Shown here in pieces: positions 45,614 through 54,306 of a stretch of DNA of 64,000 nucleotides; position 1 is the first letter of the stretch; each line of letters begins with the position of its first letter. The DNA comes from Phycisphaerae bacterium (GTDB lineage: Bacteria > Planctomycetota > Phycisphaerae > Phycisphaerales > SM1A02). The stretch lies in assembly GCA_002716385.1 (NCBI GenBank), contig PBAX01000022.1, positions 124,001 to 188,000 on the forward strand, written 5' to 3'. A program made the translations under genes and the position numbers. The notes beneath the pieces are model-generated. The model searched no databases. It saw only the letters and a list, made by a program, of their open reading frames with translations, and had not been told where the DNA came from.

Positions 45614-46237
45614 TCAGTCCCGTGGTTGAGCCGGCACCCCGACAGCGGTGCAACCATCGGCCAGATCGGAGATGACGGCGCCGCCCGCACCGACCATCAC
45701 GTCCGTTCCGATGTTGATGCCGTTTCGTATGGATGACCCGATCCCGATCCAGCTTCTATCGCCAATCTTCACATGCCCGCCGACGTGCGCACCTGGTGCG
45801 ATGTGGACGCAGGAACCAAGCTGACAGTCATGATCGACCGACGCGGCGGTGTTGATGATGCATCCAGCGCCGATCTGAGCACCGATGTTCACCACCGCCT
45901 GCGGCATGACGACTGTTCCAGACCCGAGCTCGGCACGTGGACTGACCTGTGCCGATTCCGAGATGATGGTCGGCATCTGGAGACTGGTCTGCGCTATTCG
46001 ATTGATCCATTTCGATCGAAGCGTGTTGTCGCCAAAGCCCACGATCGCGTGGGTGAACATGGCCGCATGTTCGACGAAGTCCGAACAGGAACCGACGATC
46101 CCCCATGGGTAGTCATGGGCGTCGACGGAATCATCCAGAAAGGCGATCATCGACCACATGCCCGATTGCTCTGCCATGTCGGAAATGACTCGTCCGTTTC
46201 CACCGGCACCAAGGATCAGAAGCCTGTTGTCGCTCAT
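45614..46237 (-). CDS. NeuD/PglD-family sugar N-acetyltransferase
   Basis: Acetyl-CoA-dependent transferase of 207 residues, expected to acetylate the 4-amino group of the UDP-amino-dideoxy sugar. The N-terminal Rossmann-like domain starts LILGAGGNGRVISDMAEQSG. The C-terminal left-handed beta helix carries the hexapeptide repeats and the catalytic-His motif AASVDHDCQLGSCVHIAPGA. This fits PglD and NeuD. It overlaps the sugar transferase gene by 4 bases (ATGA) and converges on the aminotransferase gene with 2 bases between. Confidence 0.88.
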   Translation of the reverse strand: MSDNRLLILGAGGNGRVISDMAEQSGMWSMIAFLDDSVDAHDYPWGIVGSCSDFVEHAAMFTHAIVGFGDNTLRSKWINRIAQTSLQMPTIISESAQVSPRAELGSGTVVMPQAVVNIGAQIGAGCIINTAASVDHDCQLGSCVHIAPGAHVGGHVKIGDRSWIGIGSSIRNGINIGTDVMVGAGGAVISDLADGCTAVGVPAQPRD

Positions 46238-46836
46238 GTGTTCCCCGTGAACTTGCTCATCGTCGCCTGCCCAGACTGATTGACGTCTCCTGCTTTGAAG
46301 ACCTGAACAACAGTCATGAGAAGAATACGAAGATCCAGCCAGATTGATCGGTTGTCAACGTACCAGACGTCCAGTGCGAACTTTTCCTTCCAGGCCAGGC
46401 TGTTTCGACCCTTCACCTGTGCCCAACCGGTGATTCCAGGCCTGACTTCATGTCGCCGAGCCTGTTCCTGATCATAGAGCGGGAGATATTCCGGCAGCAG
46501 CGGTCTGGGTCCCACCAGACTCATCTCGCCCTTGACGACATTCAGGAGTTCCGGGAGTTCATCAAGGCTGCTCTTGCGAAGCAATCTGCCCAGTCGACCG
46601 AGTCGCTGGGCATCGGGAAGAAGTTCGCCGTTCGAATCCTTCGCATTGGACATCGTCCGAAACTTGTACATCATGAAGAGCTTGCCGCCTTTTCCCGGCC
46701 TCGACTGCCTGAAGAACACAGGCCATCCCATGGCAATGAGAACGGAAATCGAGACAAACATGAATATCGGGATACATGCAAGGAGCATGACGATACTCAC
46801 GGACAAATCAAAGCATCTTTTAATCAACGTACTCAT
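46234..46836 (-). CDS. pglC: PglC-like phosphoglycosyl transferase (initiating sugar transferase)
   Basis: Monotopic membrane enzyme that transfers a phospho-sugar from UDP-diNAcBac or similar to undecaprenyl phosphate, starting glycan assembly on the cytoplasmic face. It has 200 residues, the length of PglC and not of the larger WbaP/WcaJ forms. The re-entrant hydrophobic helix is at ~10-36, the catalytic Asp92-Glu93 are in SSLDELPELLNV, and the conserved SLVGPRPLLPEYLPL and VRPGITGWAQVKGRN follow. The C-terminus (GQATMSKFTGNT) also resembles PglC. A TTG at 46851 is open in frame, but I prefer the ATG at 46836. It is co-transcribed with the PglD-like gene. Confidence 0.9.
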   Translation of the reverse strand: MSTLIKRCFDLSVSIVMLLACIPIFMFVSISVLIAMGWPVFFRQSRPGKGGKLFMMYKFRTMSNAKDSNGELLPDAQRLGRLGRLLRKSSLDELPELLNVVKGEMSLVGPRPLLPEYLPLYDQEQARRHEVRPGITGWAQVKGRNSLAWKEKFALDVWYVDNRSIWLDLRILLMTVVQVFKAGDVNQSGQATMSKFTGNT

Positions 46837-46892
46837 GAGCTCGTCGGCCAAATCCAGAACAATCCAAGTGCCGATTAATCAACAGTTAAATC

Positions 46893-47732
46893 TCAATCGT
46901 CACGACGGAAAACATATTCAATGCATCCACTACCTGAAAGTCCCAATACAAATCTCTTGGATTCAGCTCCGAAGTTCCTGAGCAGAGTGAAATTCTTGGA
47001 CTTCATGAACCCCTCGATCTCGCTTGCAGTAGCAGATTCGTAGGGATATCCCCCCAGCCAATCATGGATGTCGTGATCCCGTGTCATGCCACGCGAGGCC
47101 TTGTATTCACGGCGGAAACTGAGTGGAGACTGCATCCTCTTGATGGATGTCACCCCGTCGACAACAGCGGTATACGGCCAGCGGACCATCTTCTGCATTG
47201 CCGATGGCATGCGCGAATAGAGGTACTTCTCCATTCTCCACAAGCCGCAACACCATAGTTTTCTGTAGATGGCAAGACTGAATTGGCCTGAATCAGAGAC
47301 GCATTCTGTCGCCCTCTCGATCGCCGTCCACATGTCCCCTGTGTGGTGCAGTACGCCCCAAGAATAGACGATATCGAATGAACGCCTCAATGACGGATCG
47401 AGCTCGAATACCGATTGCCTTGTAACCTCGACTTGGCTCTGCACTTCAAAAAGATCACACAACTTCCTTGTCGACTCTATGCACATTGGATCGAGATCCA
47501 CTGAAACTATCCGGGCGCCCAGCTTCGCAGCAGCAACCGTATGAATACCACTACCACATCCGATATCCAGAAAGCGAGCCCCGTCCATACGCTCGCATGC
47601 GAACAGTCGCTTGAGATTCGAGATTGCATGGTCCAGATGGGATTGCGTGACCGAATCCGAGTAATCCAGCCAATTCGCACCGAACTCGAAATGGTTCTCA
47701 AGTGATTTGTTCGATTCAATCGAGGGTGTCAT
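46893..47732 (-). CDS. Class I SAM-dependent methyltransferase
   Basis: Methyltransferase of 279 residues. The SAM-binding motif I is ARFLDIGCGSGIHTVAAAKL (about residues 53-72). The acidic end of strand beta-2 is ARIVSVDLDP, and the motif IV region is SFDIVYSWGVLHHTGDM. The last ~90 residues have no family signature I recognise. It probably O- or N-methylates a sugar of the surface glycan, judged only from its place between a phosphoglycosyl transferase and glycosyltransferases. The upstream GAGAATGA is a weak ribosome site. Confidence 0.85.
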   Translation of the reverse strand: MTPSIESNKSLENHFEFGANWLDYSDSVTQSHLDHAISNLKRLFACERMDGARFLDIGCGSGIHTVAAAKLGARIVSVDLDPMCIESTRKLCDLFEVQSQVEVTRQSVFELDPSLRRSFDIVYSWGVLHHTGDMWTAIERATECVSDSGQFSLAIYRKLWCCGLWRMEKYLYSRMPSAMQKMVRWPYTAVVDGVTSIKRMQSPLSFRREYKASRGMTRDHDIHDWLGGYPYESATASEIEGFMKSKNFTLLRNFGAESKRFVLGLSGSGCIEYVFRRDD

Positions 47733-47832
47733 ATTTTCATTCTCAATTCGAACTGGAGTGATCCGCCATTTTCAATGGCATCTGTACGAGTGAAATTTCA
47801 TGCGAACCGATTGAATTCTTCTTGGATAGTAG

Positions 47833-48930
47833 TCAAAGATTCAGTGATCTGAGCATCACATCTGCAACCTGATTCGCATCAAAGCAATCCTGAGCTATAT
47901 TCCGGCTCTCGATACCCATCTTAATACGAAGAGCAGAGTCCGATGCAAGTCGATGCATAGCATTGGAGAGTGCATGCGGATCTCTCAATGGCACAAGCAA
48001 ACCGTTTCTCCCATCCTCCACGGTCTCTCGACAGCCTCTGGCATCGGTCGTGATGACTGCACGACCAGTGGACATTGCCTCCAATACGCTGCGCGGAGTC
48101 CCCTCGTGCCATGAGGGCAGCACATAGATACTGCACTGGGATAGCGCCGCCTGCACATCATCCACATGTCCGAGGTATTCGATCACACCATCTTCGACAG
48201 CCTGTTGAATCTCCGACATCGGCACACCGCCACTTCCGGGATCCTCCATGCCGCCAAGACGAACGACGGCATCCGGATGCTTCTCTTTGAGAATGGCTGC
48301 CGCTTCAAGATATTCACGCACACCCTTGGCCACCAGAAGCCTGGCAAGCATCAAGAAGACGGGCCTGTCAGGAAGGGATTGGACCGGATACTTCTCGAGA
48401 TCCACTCCCGAACCCGCCGTCATGACGATCTTGGAAGCATCCTCCACAACGCCGGCATTCACAAGATCATCTCTGTCGTCACCATTCTGGAAGAACACCC
48501 GATCATGATGTCGAACGGCTTTGCGAAGCATTCGCTGGGCAATGCCCCTTCGAATGCCGGGATTCATGAACATCGTTCCAAGGCCTGTGATCATGGCCGC
48601 TGATGGAATGTCCTCGGAACAAGCAGCCCATCCACCATAGATGTTCGGCTTGATGGTGTAGGTGATCAGTCGATCCGGTTGAATGTCGCGAAGATGGGCA
48701 CGCAGCCGGCGAACCAGAACCAGATCCTGCACAGGCTGGACCTTGTTGCGTTCGAAGTCGATAGGCGCCCATCGGACGCCCAGTTGCTCCATGGCACCGG
48801 CAATGGAGGAATCCTCATCGGGTGCCGATGCAACGACTTCATGTCCGGCCTGCACCAATGCCTTCAGCAATGGCGCCCTGAAGAGGACCAGAGATGGTGC
48901 ATAGCTGCCAAGAAGAAGGACGCGACTCAT
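47833..48930 (-). CDS. GT4-family glycosyltransferase, copy 1 of a tandem pair (PglA-like)
   Basis: Cytoplasmic glycosyltransferase of 365 residues with a GT-B fold. The N-terminal domain starts MSRVLLLGSYAP and has TYTIKPNIYGGWAA. The C-terminal domain has KIVMTAGSGVDL, FLMLARLLVAKGVREYLEA and the nucleotide-sugar-binding YVLPSWHEGTPRSVLEAMST with the GT4 E-x7-E Glu pair. The overall pattern resembles PglA, which adds the second sugar onto bacillosamine in Campylobacter. That role would fit the PglF/E/D/C set nearby but is inferred. It is a close paralogue of the next upstream gene. TAGACT lies 7 bases before its ATG. Confidence 0.9.
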   Translation of the reverse strand: MSRVLLLGSYAPSLVLFRAPLLKALVQAGHEVVASAPDEDSSIAGAMEQLGVRWAPIDFERNKVQPVQDLVLVRRLRAHLRDIQPDRLITYTIKPNIYGGWAACSEDIPSAAMITGLGTMFMNPGIRRGIAQRMLRKAVRHHDRVFFQNGDDRDDLVNAGVVEDASKIVMTAGSGVDLEKYPVQSLPDRPVFLMLARLLVAKGVREYLEAAAILKEKHPDAVVRLGGMEDPGSGGVPMSEIQQAVEDGVIEYLGHVDDVQAALSQCSIYVLPSWHEGTPRSVLEAMSTGRAVITTDARGCRETVEDGRNGLLVPLRDPHALSNAMHRLASDSALRIKMGIESRNIAQDCFDANQVADVMLRSLNL

Positions 48931-48937
48931 GGTCAGC

Positions 48938-48943
48938 AGTCTA
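48938..48943 (-). promoter_or_regulatory. Candidate -10 element (TAGACT) of GT4 gene
   Basis: On the minus strand TAGACT ends 7 bases before the ATG at 48930, with no Shine-Dalgarno sequence. It lies in the 34-base gap after the paralogous gene, so this GT may have its own leaderless transcript. Confidence 0.45.
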
Positions 48944-48964
48944 TGTTCTCTTCAACCAATTGGT

Positions 48965-50065
48965 TCACAGAGAGAGGCTGTCCAGCATGCATGTGGCGAC
49001 TTCCCGGGCGTCAAATCGGGATTCCGCGAGTGCTCGACTGGCTTTTCCCATTTCCTGACGAGCCTCATGATCCTCGGCCATGACCAGCATCGCCTGAAAC
49101 AAAGCGTTGGAATCTCGGACTGGCACAAGCATCCCGTTATGTCCTGCGTCGACTGTTTCACGGCATCCGCGATGATCGGTCGTGATGATCGGCCTGCCGG
49201 TCGCCATCGCTTCCAGAATGCTGTGTGGCACGCCCTCTCCATACCAGGAGGGAAGTACATACACGCTGCAGTCGGCCAGAGCCTGCTTCACATCGTCGAC
49301 ATAACCGAGGTATTCAATGATCCCCATGTCGTGCGCTCTTCGGATTTCATCCATGGAAACCCCCCCGCTGCCCGGATCCTCCATGCCCCCGATCCGGACC
49401 GTGGCCTCTGGACACTGTTCCTTGAGCTGCCGGGCCGCTTCGATCAGAACCCGGACTCCCTTCGATTCGAGAAGTCTTGCCAGCATGAGAAAGATGGGGC
49501 GGTCAGGCATCGGCATGGATGGGAAGGCCGAGAGATCCACTCCCGAACCGGCCGTCATGACGATCTTGGATTCGTCATTCACGATTCCCAAATCGAGAAG
49601 ATCGGATCGGTCGTTGGGATTCTGGACGAATACATGATCATGGTGTCGACAGGCGCTTCGAAGCATGCGTGTCGCCAATGTCCGACGAATCCCGGGGTTC
49701 GTGAAGACCTGACCAAGACCTGTCACCATCGCGGCCGATGGAATCTGTTCGGATCGCGCCGCCCATCCACCATAGATGTTCGGCTTGATGGTGTATGTCA
49801 GAAGACGGTCGGGCTGGATATCCCTGAGATGGCTTCGGATTCTCCTCAGGAACAGAAGATCACGAACAGGCTGGACTCGATTGCGTTCGAAGTCGAGTGG
49901 TCGCCATTGGACACCGAGTTCCTCCATGGCCTGAGGCACTCGATCATCTTCATCGGGAGCAGTGGCGATCACTTCATGACCACGCTCGACCATCGCCCGC
50001 AGCAAGGGTGCTCGAAAGAGAAACAACGTCGGCGCCAAGCCTCCCATGACGAGCACACGACTCAT
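48965..50065 (-). CDS. GT4-family glycosyltransferase, copy 2 of a tandem pair (PglA-like)
   Basis: Paralogue of the downstream gene, 366 residues, aligned from end to end without large gaps. Both share the MSRVL start, LFRAPLL, LRDIQPDRL, TYTIKPNIYGGWAA, KIVMTAGSGVDL, GGMEDPGSGGV and VYVLPSW. The donor-binding loop differs (WYGEGVPHSILEAMATGRP here against WHEGTPRSVLEAMSTGRA there), which may mean a different sugar donor. Its ATG overlaps the stop of the preceding GT4 gene by 4 bases (ATGA). Confidence 0.9.
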   Translation of the reverse strand: MSRVLVMGGLAPTLFLFRAPLLRAMVERGHEVIATAPDEDDRVPQAMEELGVQWRPLDFERNRVQPVRDLLFLRRIRSHLRDIQPDRLLTYTIKPNIYGGWAARSEQIPSAAMVTGLGQVFTNPGIRRTLATRMLRSACRHHDHVFVQNPNDRSDLLDLGIVNDESKIVMTAGSGVDLSAFPSMPMPDRPIFLMLARLLESKGVRVLIEAARQLKEQCPEATVRIGGMEDPGSGGVSMDEIRRAHDMGIIEYLGYVDDVKQALADCSVYVLPSWYGEGVPHSILEAMATGRPIITTDHRGCRETVDAGHNGMLVPVRDSNALFQAMLVMAEDHEARQEMGKASRALAESRFDAREVATCMLDSLSL

Positions 50066-51204
50066 GGGACGGTATTCCGTGAGGATGCCAGATCGACCCA
50101 GAGATCCTCGTATTGCTTGACGATCTTGGCAATTGGATAGTTCTCCAGGATTCTTGCTCGTTCTTCTTGTCCGATCTTCTGTCTTTGCTGTTTTTCGAGC
50201 TGAAGCATCCTGTCGACGACCTCGACCATCGCCTTCTGATCTCTAGGTGATATGACACGTTCGGGATCGGCCACGATGGCGGCCGCATCACCGACATCCG
50301 TGGTGACACAGGGAACCTCGCAGGCCATCGCCTCGGCCAGAACATTCGGGAATCCCTCTCCCCATGCTGATGCGACCGCAAGACAGTCGAGGCCGGAGAC
50401 GGTTTCCGCCAACGGACGGCGCTCGCCCAGAAGATGCAGACGCTCTCCGAGCAATGGACGAAGCGATTCCGCTTCCCCGCCGGACTCGCACCCTCTGCCG
50501 ATCAGGACACAGTGGATATCACGTCCCTTCTCGACAAGTTCGGCCGTAGCTCTGACCAGCATCTGCTGGTCCTTCATGGGATGGAATCTTGCCGCACAAC
50601 CAATGATGAATCCTGAATCGCCGATGTCGATTTCTTCACGCAGCTTGGTGGACGCATTCGGAAACGGCTTCAGTGACTCGAGATCGAATCCGTTTGGAAT
50701 GACCTCGTTTCTCGATGAGCGATAGCCGATGGCCTCGTGCTGTCTCATGCTCACGGCGGAGTTGGCGATGATGGCCTCGACCTTTGCGGAACGCTTGGCC
50801 CCCGCCTTGATGACCTGTCGCGTCATCCACGGCTCGTGGGACAGATCATGAAGCGAATGACGTATGTTCCAGGCCAGCGCAGGTCGGTTTGGAACGGCAC
50901 CTCTTGAAAGGTAGGCCGCCAGATTCGAGTGATACATCCATGACTGGATGACATCAGGCTGGAATTCCTTGAGATGTCTTCTGATCTCGAGAAAGGTCCG
51001 CACGCTGAGTCGCCGGCGGGCTGCGCCCAGAGCGACGACGGGAATATCCATTTCACGAATACGTGGCCCAATGGTTCCCTCGCCGATCATCGCGAGCACG
51101 AAGGGCTCGAAACGACTTCGATCAATGTGCTCCATGAGCCTCAGGAGAGTCGTCTCGGCTCCACCTGTCTGGAGATTGTTGATGACATGGGCAATTCGGA
51201 TCAT
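50062..51204 (-). CDS. GT4-family glycosyltransferase
   Basis: Glycosyltransferase of 380 residues with a GT-B fold. The N-terminal IAHVINNLQTGGAETTLLRL is the glycine-rich start of the family. The C-terminal domain has IIGCAARFHPMKDQQMLVRA, LLGERRPLAETVSGLDCLA and AWGEGFPNVLAEAMACEVPC with the E-x7-E motif, followed by TDVGDAAAIV. The frame is open from a TTG at 51228, but the ATG at 51204 starts the homology and has TATCCT ending 8 bases before it. It is more like the upstream GT4 gene than the tandem pair. Donor and acceptor are unknown. Confidence 0.9.
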   Translation of the reverse strand: MIRIAHVINNLQTGGAETTLLRLMEHIDRSRFEPFVLAMIGEGTIGPRIREMDIPVVALGAARRRLSVRTFLEIRRHLKEFQPDVIQSWMYHSNLAAYLSRGAVPNRPALAWNIRHSLHDLSHEPWMTRQVIKAGAKRSAKVEAIIANSAVSMRQHEAIGYRSSRNEVIPNGFDLESLKPFPNASTKLREEIDIGDSGFIIGCAARFHPMKDQQMLVRATAELVEKGRDIHCVLIGRGCESGGEAESLRPLLGERLHLLGERRPLAETVSGLDCLAVASAWGEGFPNVLAEAMACEVPCVTTDVGDAAAIVADPERVISPRDQKAMVEVVDRMLQLEKQQRQKIGQEERARILENYPIAKIVKQYEDLWVDLASSRNTVP

Positions 51205-51212
51205 GTGTACGC

Positions 51213-51218
51213 AGGATA
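51213..51218 (-). promoter_or_regulatory. Candidate -10 element (TATCCT) of GT4 gene
   Basis: On the minus strand TATCCT ends 8 bases before the ATG at 51204. There is no Shine-Dalgarno sequence, and the preceding gene ends 34 bases upstream. Confidence 0.38.
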
Positions 51219-51238
51219 CACTCGGCAAGGGATCCGCA

Positions 51239-52372
51239 TCATCCTGATGACGTGATCAAATCCTGAAGCATCGCTTCCGTCCGAGACACCATGTTTTCGA
51301 CACTGAAATGATCCTCTATGCGTCGACGGGCCATTGCACCCAGTTCCTTCTCCCGATTGACTTGGATCACTCCAAGAGCAAGCTCATCGGGATTTCCAAC
51401 GGAAACTGTTCTGCCGGCCTCACCAACTATGTTCCGTGCTTCACCAACATCGGTCACGACGCAAGGTGTCTCGCAGGCCATGGCCTCGCAGACGACATTT
51501 GGAAAACCCTCCCCATCACGAGACGACATGACAAGAACATCCAATGCGGAATACAGCGACGATATTCGTGATTCATGACCAAGCCATTGAATTCTGGAAT
51601 CGATGCCGAGTTTCGTTGCAAGAGACTTCAGCTCATCAATACGGGCCGTTGGACCATCGCCTACACAGACGAGGTGGCTCTCGGGCATGGACTTCAGAAC
51701 TTGTGCGAATCCTCGAAGTAGCGTCTCATGATCCTTCATGGGACTTATGCGACCAACATGACCGAGGAGCAGGGAATCAGTAGGCACTTTTAGCTCCGAT
51801 CGCATTCGAGCCCGCTCAAGATCGTCGGGTCTGAATCGAATCGAATCGATTCCGTTGCATATGACCTGCTCATGATTCGCCTTCACACCTGATCGATGAG
51901 ACTCGTCAAGTCCTGCTCGGGAATTGGCGATCAACCCATCAAGATGCCCCCGCTTGGCAAGCAGGGTTATTGGGAGTCTTCTCTTCCAGCTCATGATTTC
52001 CGAGGAGTTTCGAATACCTCCCACGCAGAAGGGCCGGTTTCTCATTCCGGAGACAGCGCGAGCAGCCAGCCAATTCGGCCATTCAAGAGAGGAATAGACG
52101 ACATCTGCGTTGAATTGGAAAAGTTCACGGCGAACCGATCGCCACATGCCAAGAAGCTGAATCAATCTGAGTGGTCCAGGCCATCTCGATTCCTGAAGAA
52201 CATGATGATCAGCGTCACCGAGTAGTTTCAGATAGTCCGGATTGTCGAAACGGCTTTCCATTGTCAGAAAGAGCACCTCGTGACCACGTTTCACAAGTTG
52301 GCCAGCAAGCAGTGCGAACTGTCGTTCCGCTCCACCGGTAGCCAGAGATCCTGTGAAAATCGCGATGCGCAT
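51239..52372 (-). CDS. GT4-family glycosyltransferase
   Basis: Glycosyltransferase of 377 residues. It starts MRIAIFTGSLATGGAERQFA, the GT4 N-terminal glycine loop, and has a C-terminal domain with LLGHVGRISPMKDHETLLRG, RIQWLGHESRISSLYSALDV and SRDGEGFPNVVCEAMACETP plus TDVGEARNIVG. The frame is open back to 52564 inside the asparagine-synthase gene, but homology begins at the ATG at 52372, 2 bases after that gene's stop, which suggests coupled translation. It probably adds one sugar to the lipid-linked glycan. Confidence 0.9.
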   Translation of the reverse strand: MRIAIFTGSLATGGAERQFALLAGQLVKRGHEVLFLTMESRFDNPDYLKLLGDADHHVLQESRWPGPLRLIQLLGMWRSVRRELFQFNADVVYSSLEWPNWLAARAVSGMRNRPFCVGGIRNSSEIMSWKRRLPITLLAKRGHLDGLIANSRAGLDESHRSGVKANHEQVICNGIDSIRFRPDDLERARMRSELKVPTDSLLLGHVGRISPMKDHETLLRGFAQVLKSMPESHLVCVGDGPTARIDELKSLATKLGIDSRIQWLGHESRISSLYSALDVLVMSSRDGEGFPNVVCEAMACETPCVVTDVGEARNIVGEAGRTVSVGNPDELALGVIQVNREKELGAMARRRIEDHFSVENMVSRTEAMLQDLITSSG

Positions 52373-52374
52373 AG

Positions 52375-54306
52375 CTATCTGTTCGCCTCCAGCCATGATT
52401 GGAACATGAGTATGTCCCACATGTAGGCGCCCATGTCCAGCGTTCCTGAGAGATGCTGATTCCAGGCCTTTCTCACCACTGCTGGCTGAAGATAACCCTC
52501 TCTCCCCAATCGTTCCTCTGAAAGCAATGCCTCGGCCCAGTCTCTGAGAGGCCCCCGCAGCCATTGCCCGATGGGAACACCGAAACCCTGCTTTGGTCTA
52601 TCCCAATGTTCTCTTGGTACGAGTTCCTCCAGAACTCGCCGCAGAAGCCATTTGCCCTCGCCATGGCGTACCTTCAGCTGCATAGGCAACTGCCAGGCCA
52701 ATTCAACCAGTCGATGGTCAAGTAATGGAACCCTTGCCTCCAGTCCGATGTTCATACTTGTTCGATCGACCTTGACCAGTATGTCGTCCGGAAGATATCC
52801 AAGCATGTCGGTCATCATCATGGCATGCCGGTCATCCATCTTCGGCACGTCCGGGAAGACTGGCTGCTCCTCCGGGGAGAGGCCGCCCGCCAGAATTCGT
52901 TCCGGGTTCTTCCAATGACCCACAATCAGTTGGTAGAGATCACGCGCATCCTTCGCACCCAGCAACTGTGACATCAGCCTGACCTTGTCAGATGGATTCC
53001 TGACCTGATAGCGACGCGGAACACATCGGTTTATCGCCTTTGCAAGAGAAGCCGCCAATGGTGGCGGCACCGTCCGAAGCCCCAGAGACATGGACTGTCT
53101 GATCGGCCTCGGGACTCTGGAAATCCGCTTCCATAATCTCATTGTCCAGGCATAGCGTTCATAGCCGCTGAATAATTCATCACCTCCATCGCCGGACAAG
53201 GCGACCACGACATCACGTCTTGCCAGCTGACAAACCAGACTCGTAGGGATCTGGGAGGAATCTGCAAACGGTTCGTCGAAGATCGCTCCCATCTGCGGAA
53301 CCAGATCAATGGCATCCTGCTCTTGAACATACAACTCGGTGTGCTCGGTTCCAAGATGAGCGGCCACTCCACGGGCATGCGATGCCTCGTCGTATGCCTC
53401 CTGCTCGAATCCGATCGAGTAGGTACGGACGGATTCGGTACTTGTCCTGGCCATCATGCCCACAACGATCGAGGAGTCGATACCGCCTGATAGAAATGCG
53501 CCGAGTGGTCGATCCGAGACCAAACGATCGGAGACTGATTGACCGATGACCTCTCGAACTCTCTCTATGGCATCCTGTTCATCCAATCGGCCAATCGAGT
53601 CCTCGGGCGGCATAGGGATCGACCACCAACGATTGGTGCGCGTCTTCAGAACGCCATCTTGGAAATCCGCTACCAGCATGGAACCAGGCGGAAGCTTACG
53701 AGTGTTTTCGAGAATGGTGGCCGGTCCGGGGATGTATCCAAATCTGAGAAGAGATGCCAGACCGGCCTTGGATACGCCTCCATGCAGCTCAGGCACATGC
53801 CGGAATGATCGTAGCTCTGATGCGAATCCAAGCAGGCCGCTGTGCTCGGTCACGTACAACGGCTTGATGCCGATTCGATCTCGAACCAGATAAAGGCGTT
53901 TCCGCTCATGATCCCATGCCGCGAAAGCAAACATGCCCACAGCTGGGGCAATCGCTGCTTCGATGCCATCTCGTGCGATCAATTCAAGCAGAACCTCGGT
54001 ATCCGAATATCCACGCATGGGCACGGACTTGTCGACCGATTGGGCGAGCTGTCTCGCATTGTAGATCTCTCCATTGAAGACGAGCGTCCATCGTCCACAA
54101 TGACTCGTCATCGGCTGATGACCGGCAGGCGACGTATCGATGATGGACAACCGTCGATGCCCCATGGCCATCGGGGCATTTGACGATGTGAATATTCCCT
54201 GATCATCCGGACCACGGTGAGTAATGGCATCTCGCATCTTCTCGCAATGAGACTTGCGTTGGTCCATGGAGAAGGATCCGCCGAATATGCCCGCAATTCC
54301 ACACAT
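52375..54306 (-). CDS. asnB: Asparagine synthase-like glutamine amidotransferase
   Basis: Class II glutamine amidotransferase plus ATP-dependent synthetase, 643 residues. The mature nucleophile Cys2 is present (MCGIAGIFGG), as are the glutaminase residues in RHRLSIIDTSP-like (GHRRLSIIDTSPAGHQPM) and FNGEIYN. The synthetase PP-loop is LGAFLSGGIDSSIVVGMMA. In glycan loci such enzymes (for example WbpS) amidate the carboxyl of uronic acids rather than aspartate. The UDP-HexNAc dehydrogenase in this locus would provide such a substrate. Its ATG shares a base with the stop of a small upstream frame (TGATG). Confidence 0.92.
   Translation of the reverse strand: MCGIAGIFGGSFSMDQRKSHCEKMRDAITHRGPDDQGIFTSSNAPMAMGHRRLSIIDTSPAGHQPMTSHCGRWTLVFNGEIYNARQLAQSVDKSVPMRGYSDTEVLLELIARDGIEAAIAPAVGMFAFAAWDHERKRLYLVRDRIGIKPLYVTEHSGLLGFASELRSFRHVPELHGGVSKAGLASLLRFGYIPGPATILENTRKLPPGSMLVADFQDGVLKTRTNRWWSIPMPPEDSIGRLDEQDAIERVREVIGQSVSDRLVSDRPLGAFLSGGIDSSIVVGMMARTSTESVRTYSIGFEQEAYDEASHARGVAAHLGTEHTELYVQEQDAIDLVPQMGAIFDEPFADSSQIPTSLVCQLARRDVVVALSGDGGDELFSGYERYAWTMRLWKRISRVPRPIRQSMSLGLRTVPPPLAASLAKAINRCVPRRYQVRNPSDKVRLMSQLLGAKDARDLYQLIVGHWKNPERILAGGLSPEEQPVFPDVPKMDDRHAMMMTDMLGYLPDDILVKVDRTSMNIGLEARVPLLDHRLVELAWQLPMQLKVRHGEGKWLLRRVLEELVPREHWDRPKQGFGVPIGQWLRGPLRDWAEALLSEERLGREGYLQPAVVRKAWNQHLSGTLDMGAYMWDILMFQSWLEANR

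Noticed and set aside
48929-50140. 403-codon plus-strand frame opposite a GT4 gene
   Set aside because: The opposite strand encodes a GT4 enzyme with all motifs, and a similar antisense frame occurs over its paralogue, as expected from shared codon bias.
51239-52564. Longer 441-residue version of the GT4 protein
   Set aside because: The extra 64 residues overlap the asparagine synthase gene in another frame, and GT4 homology starts at the ATG at 52372.
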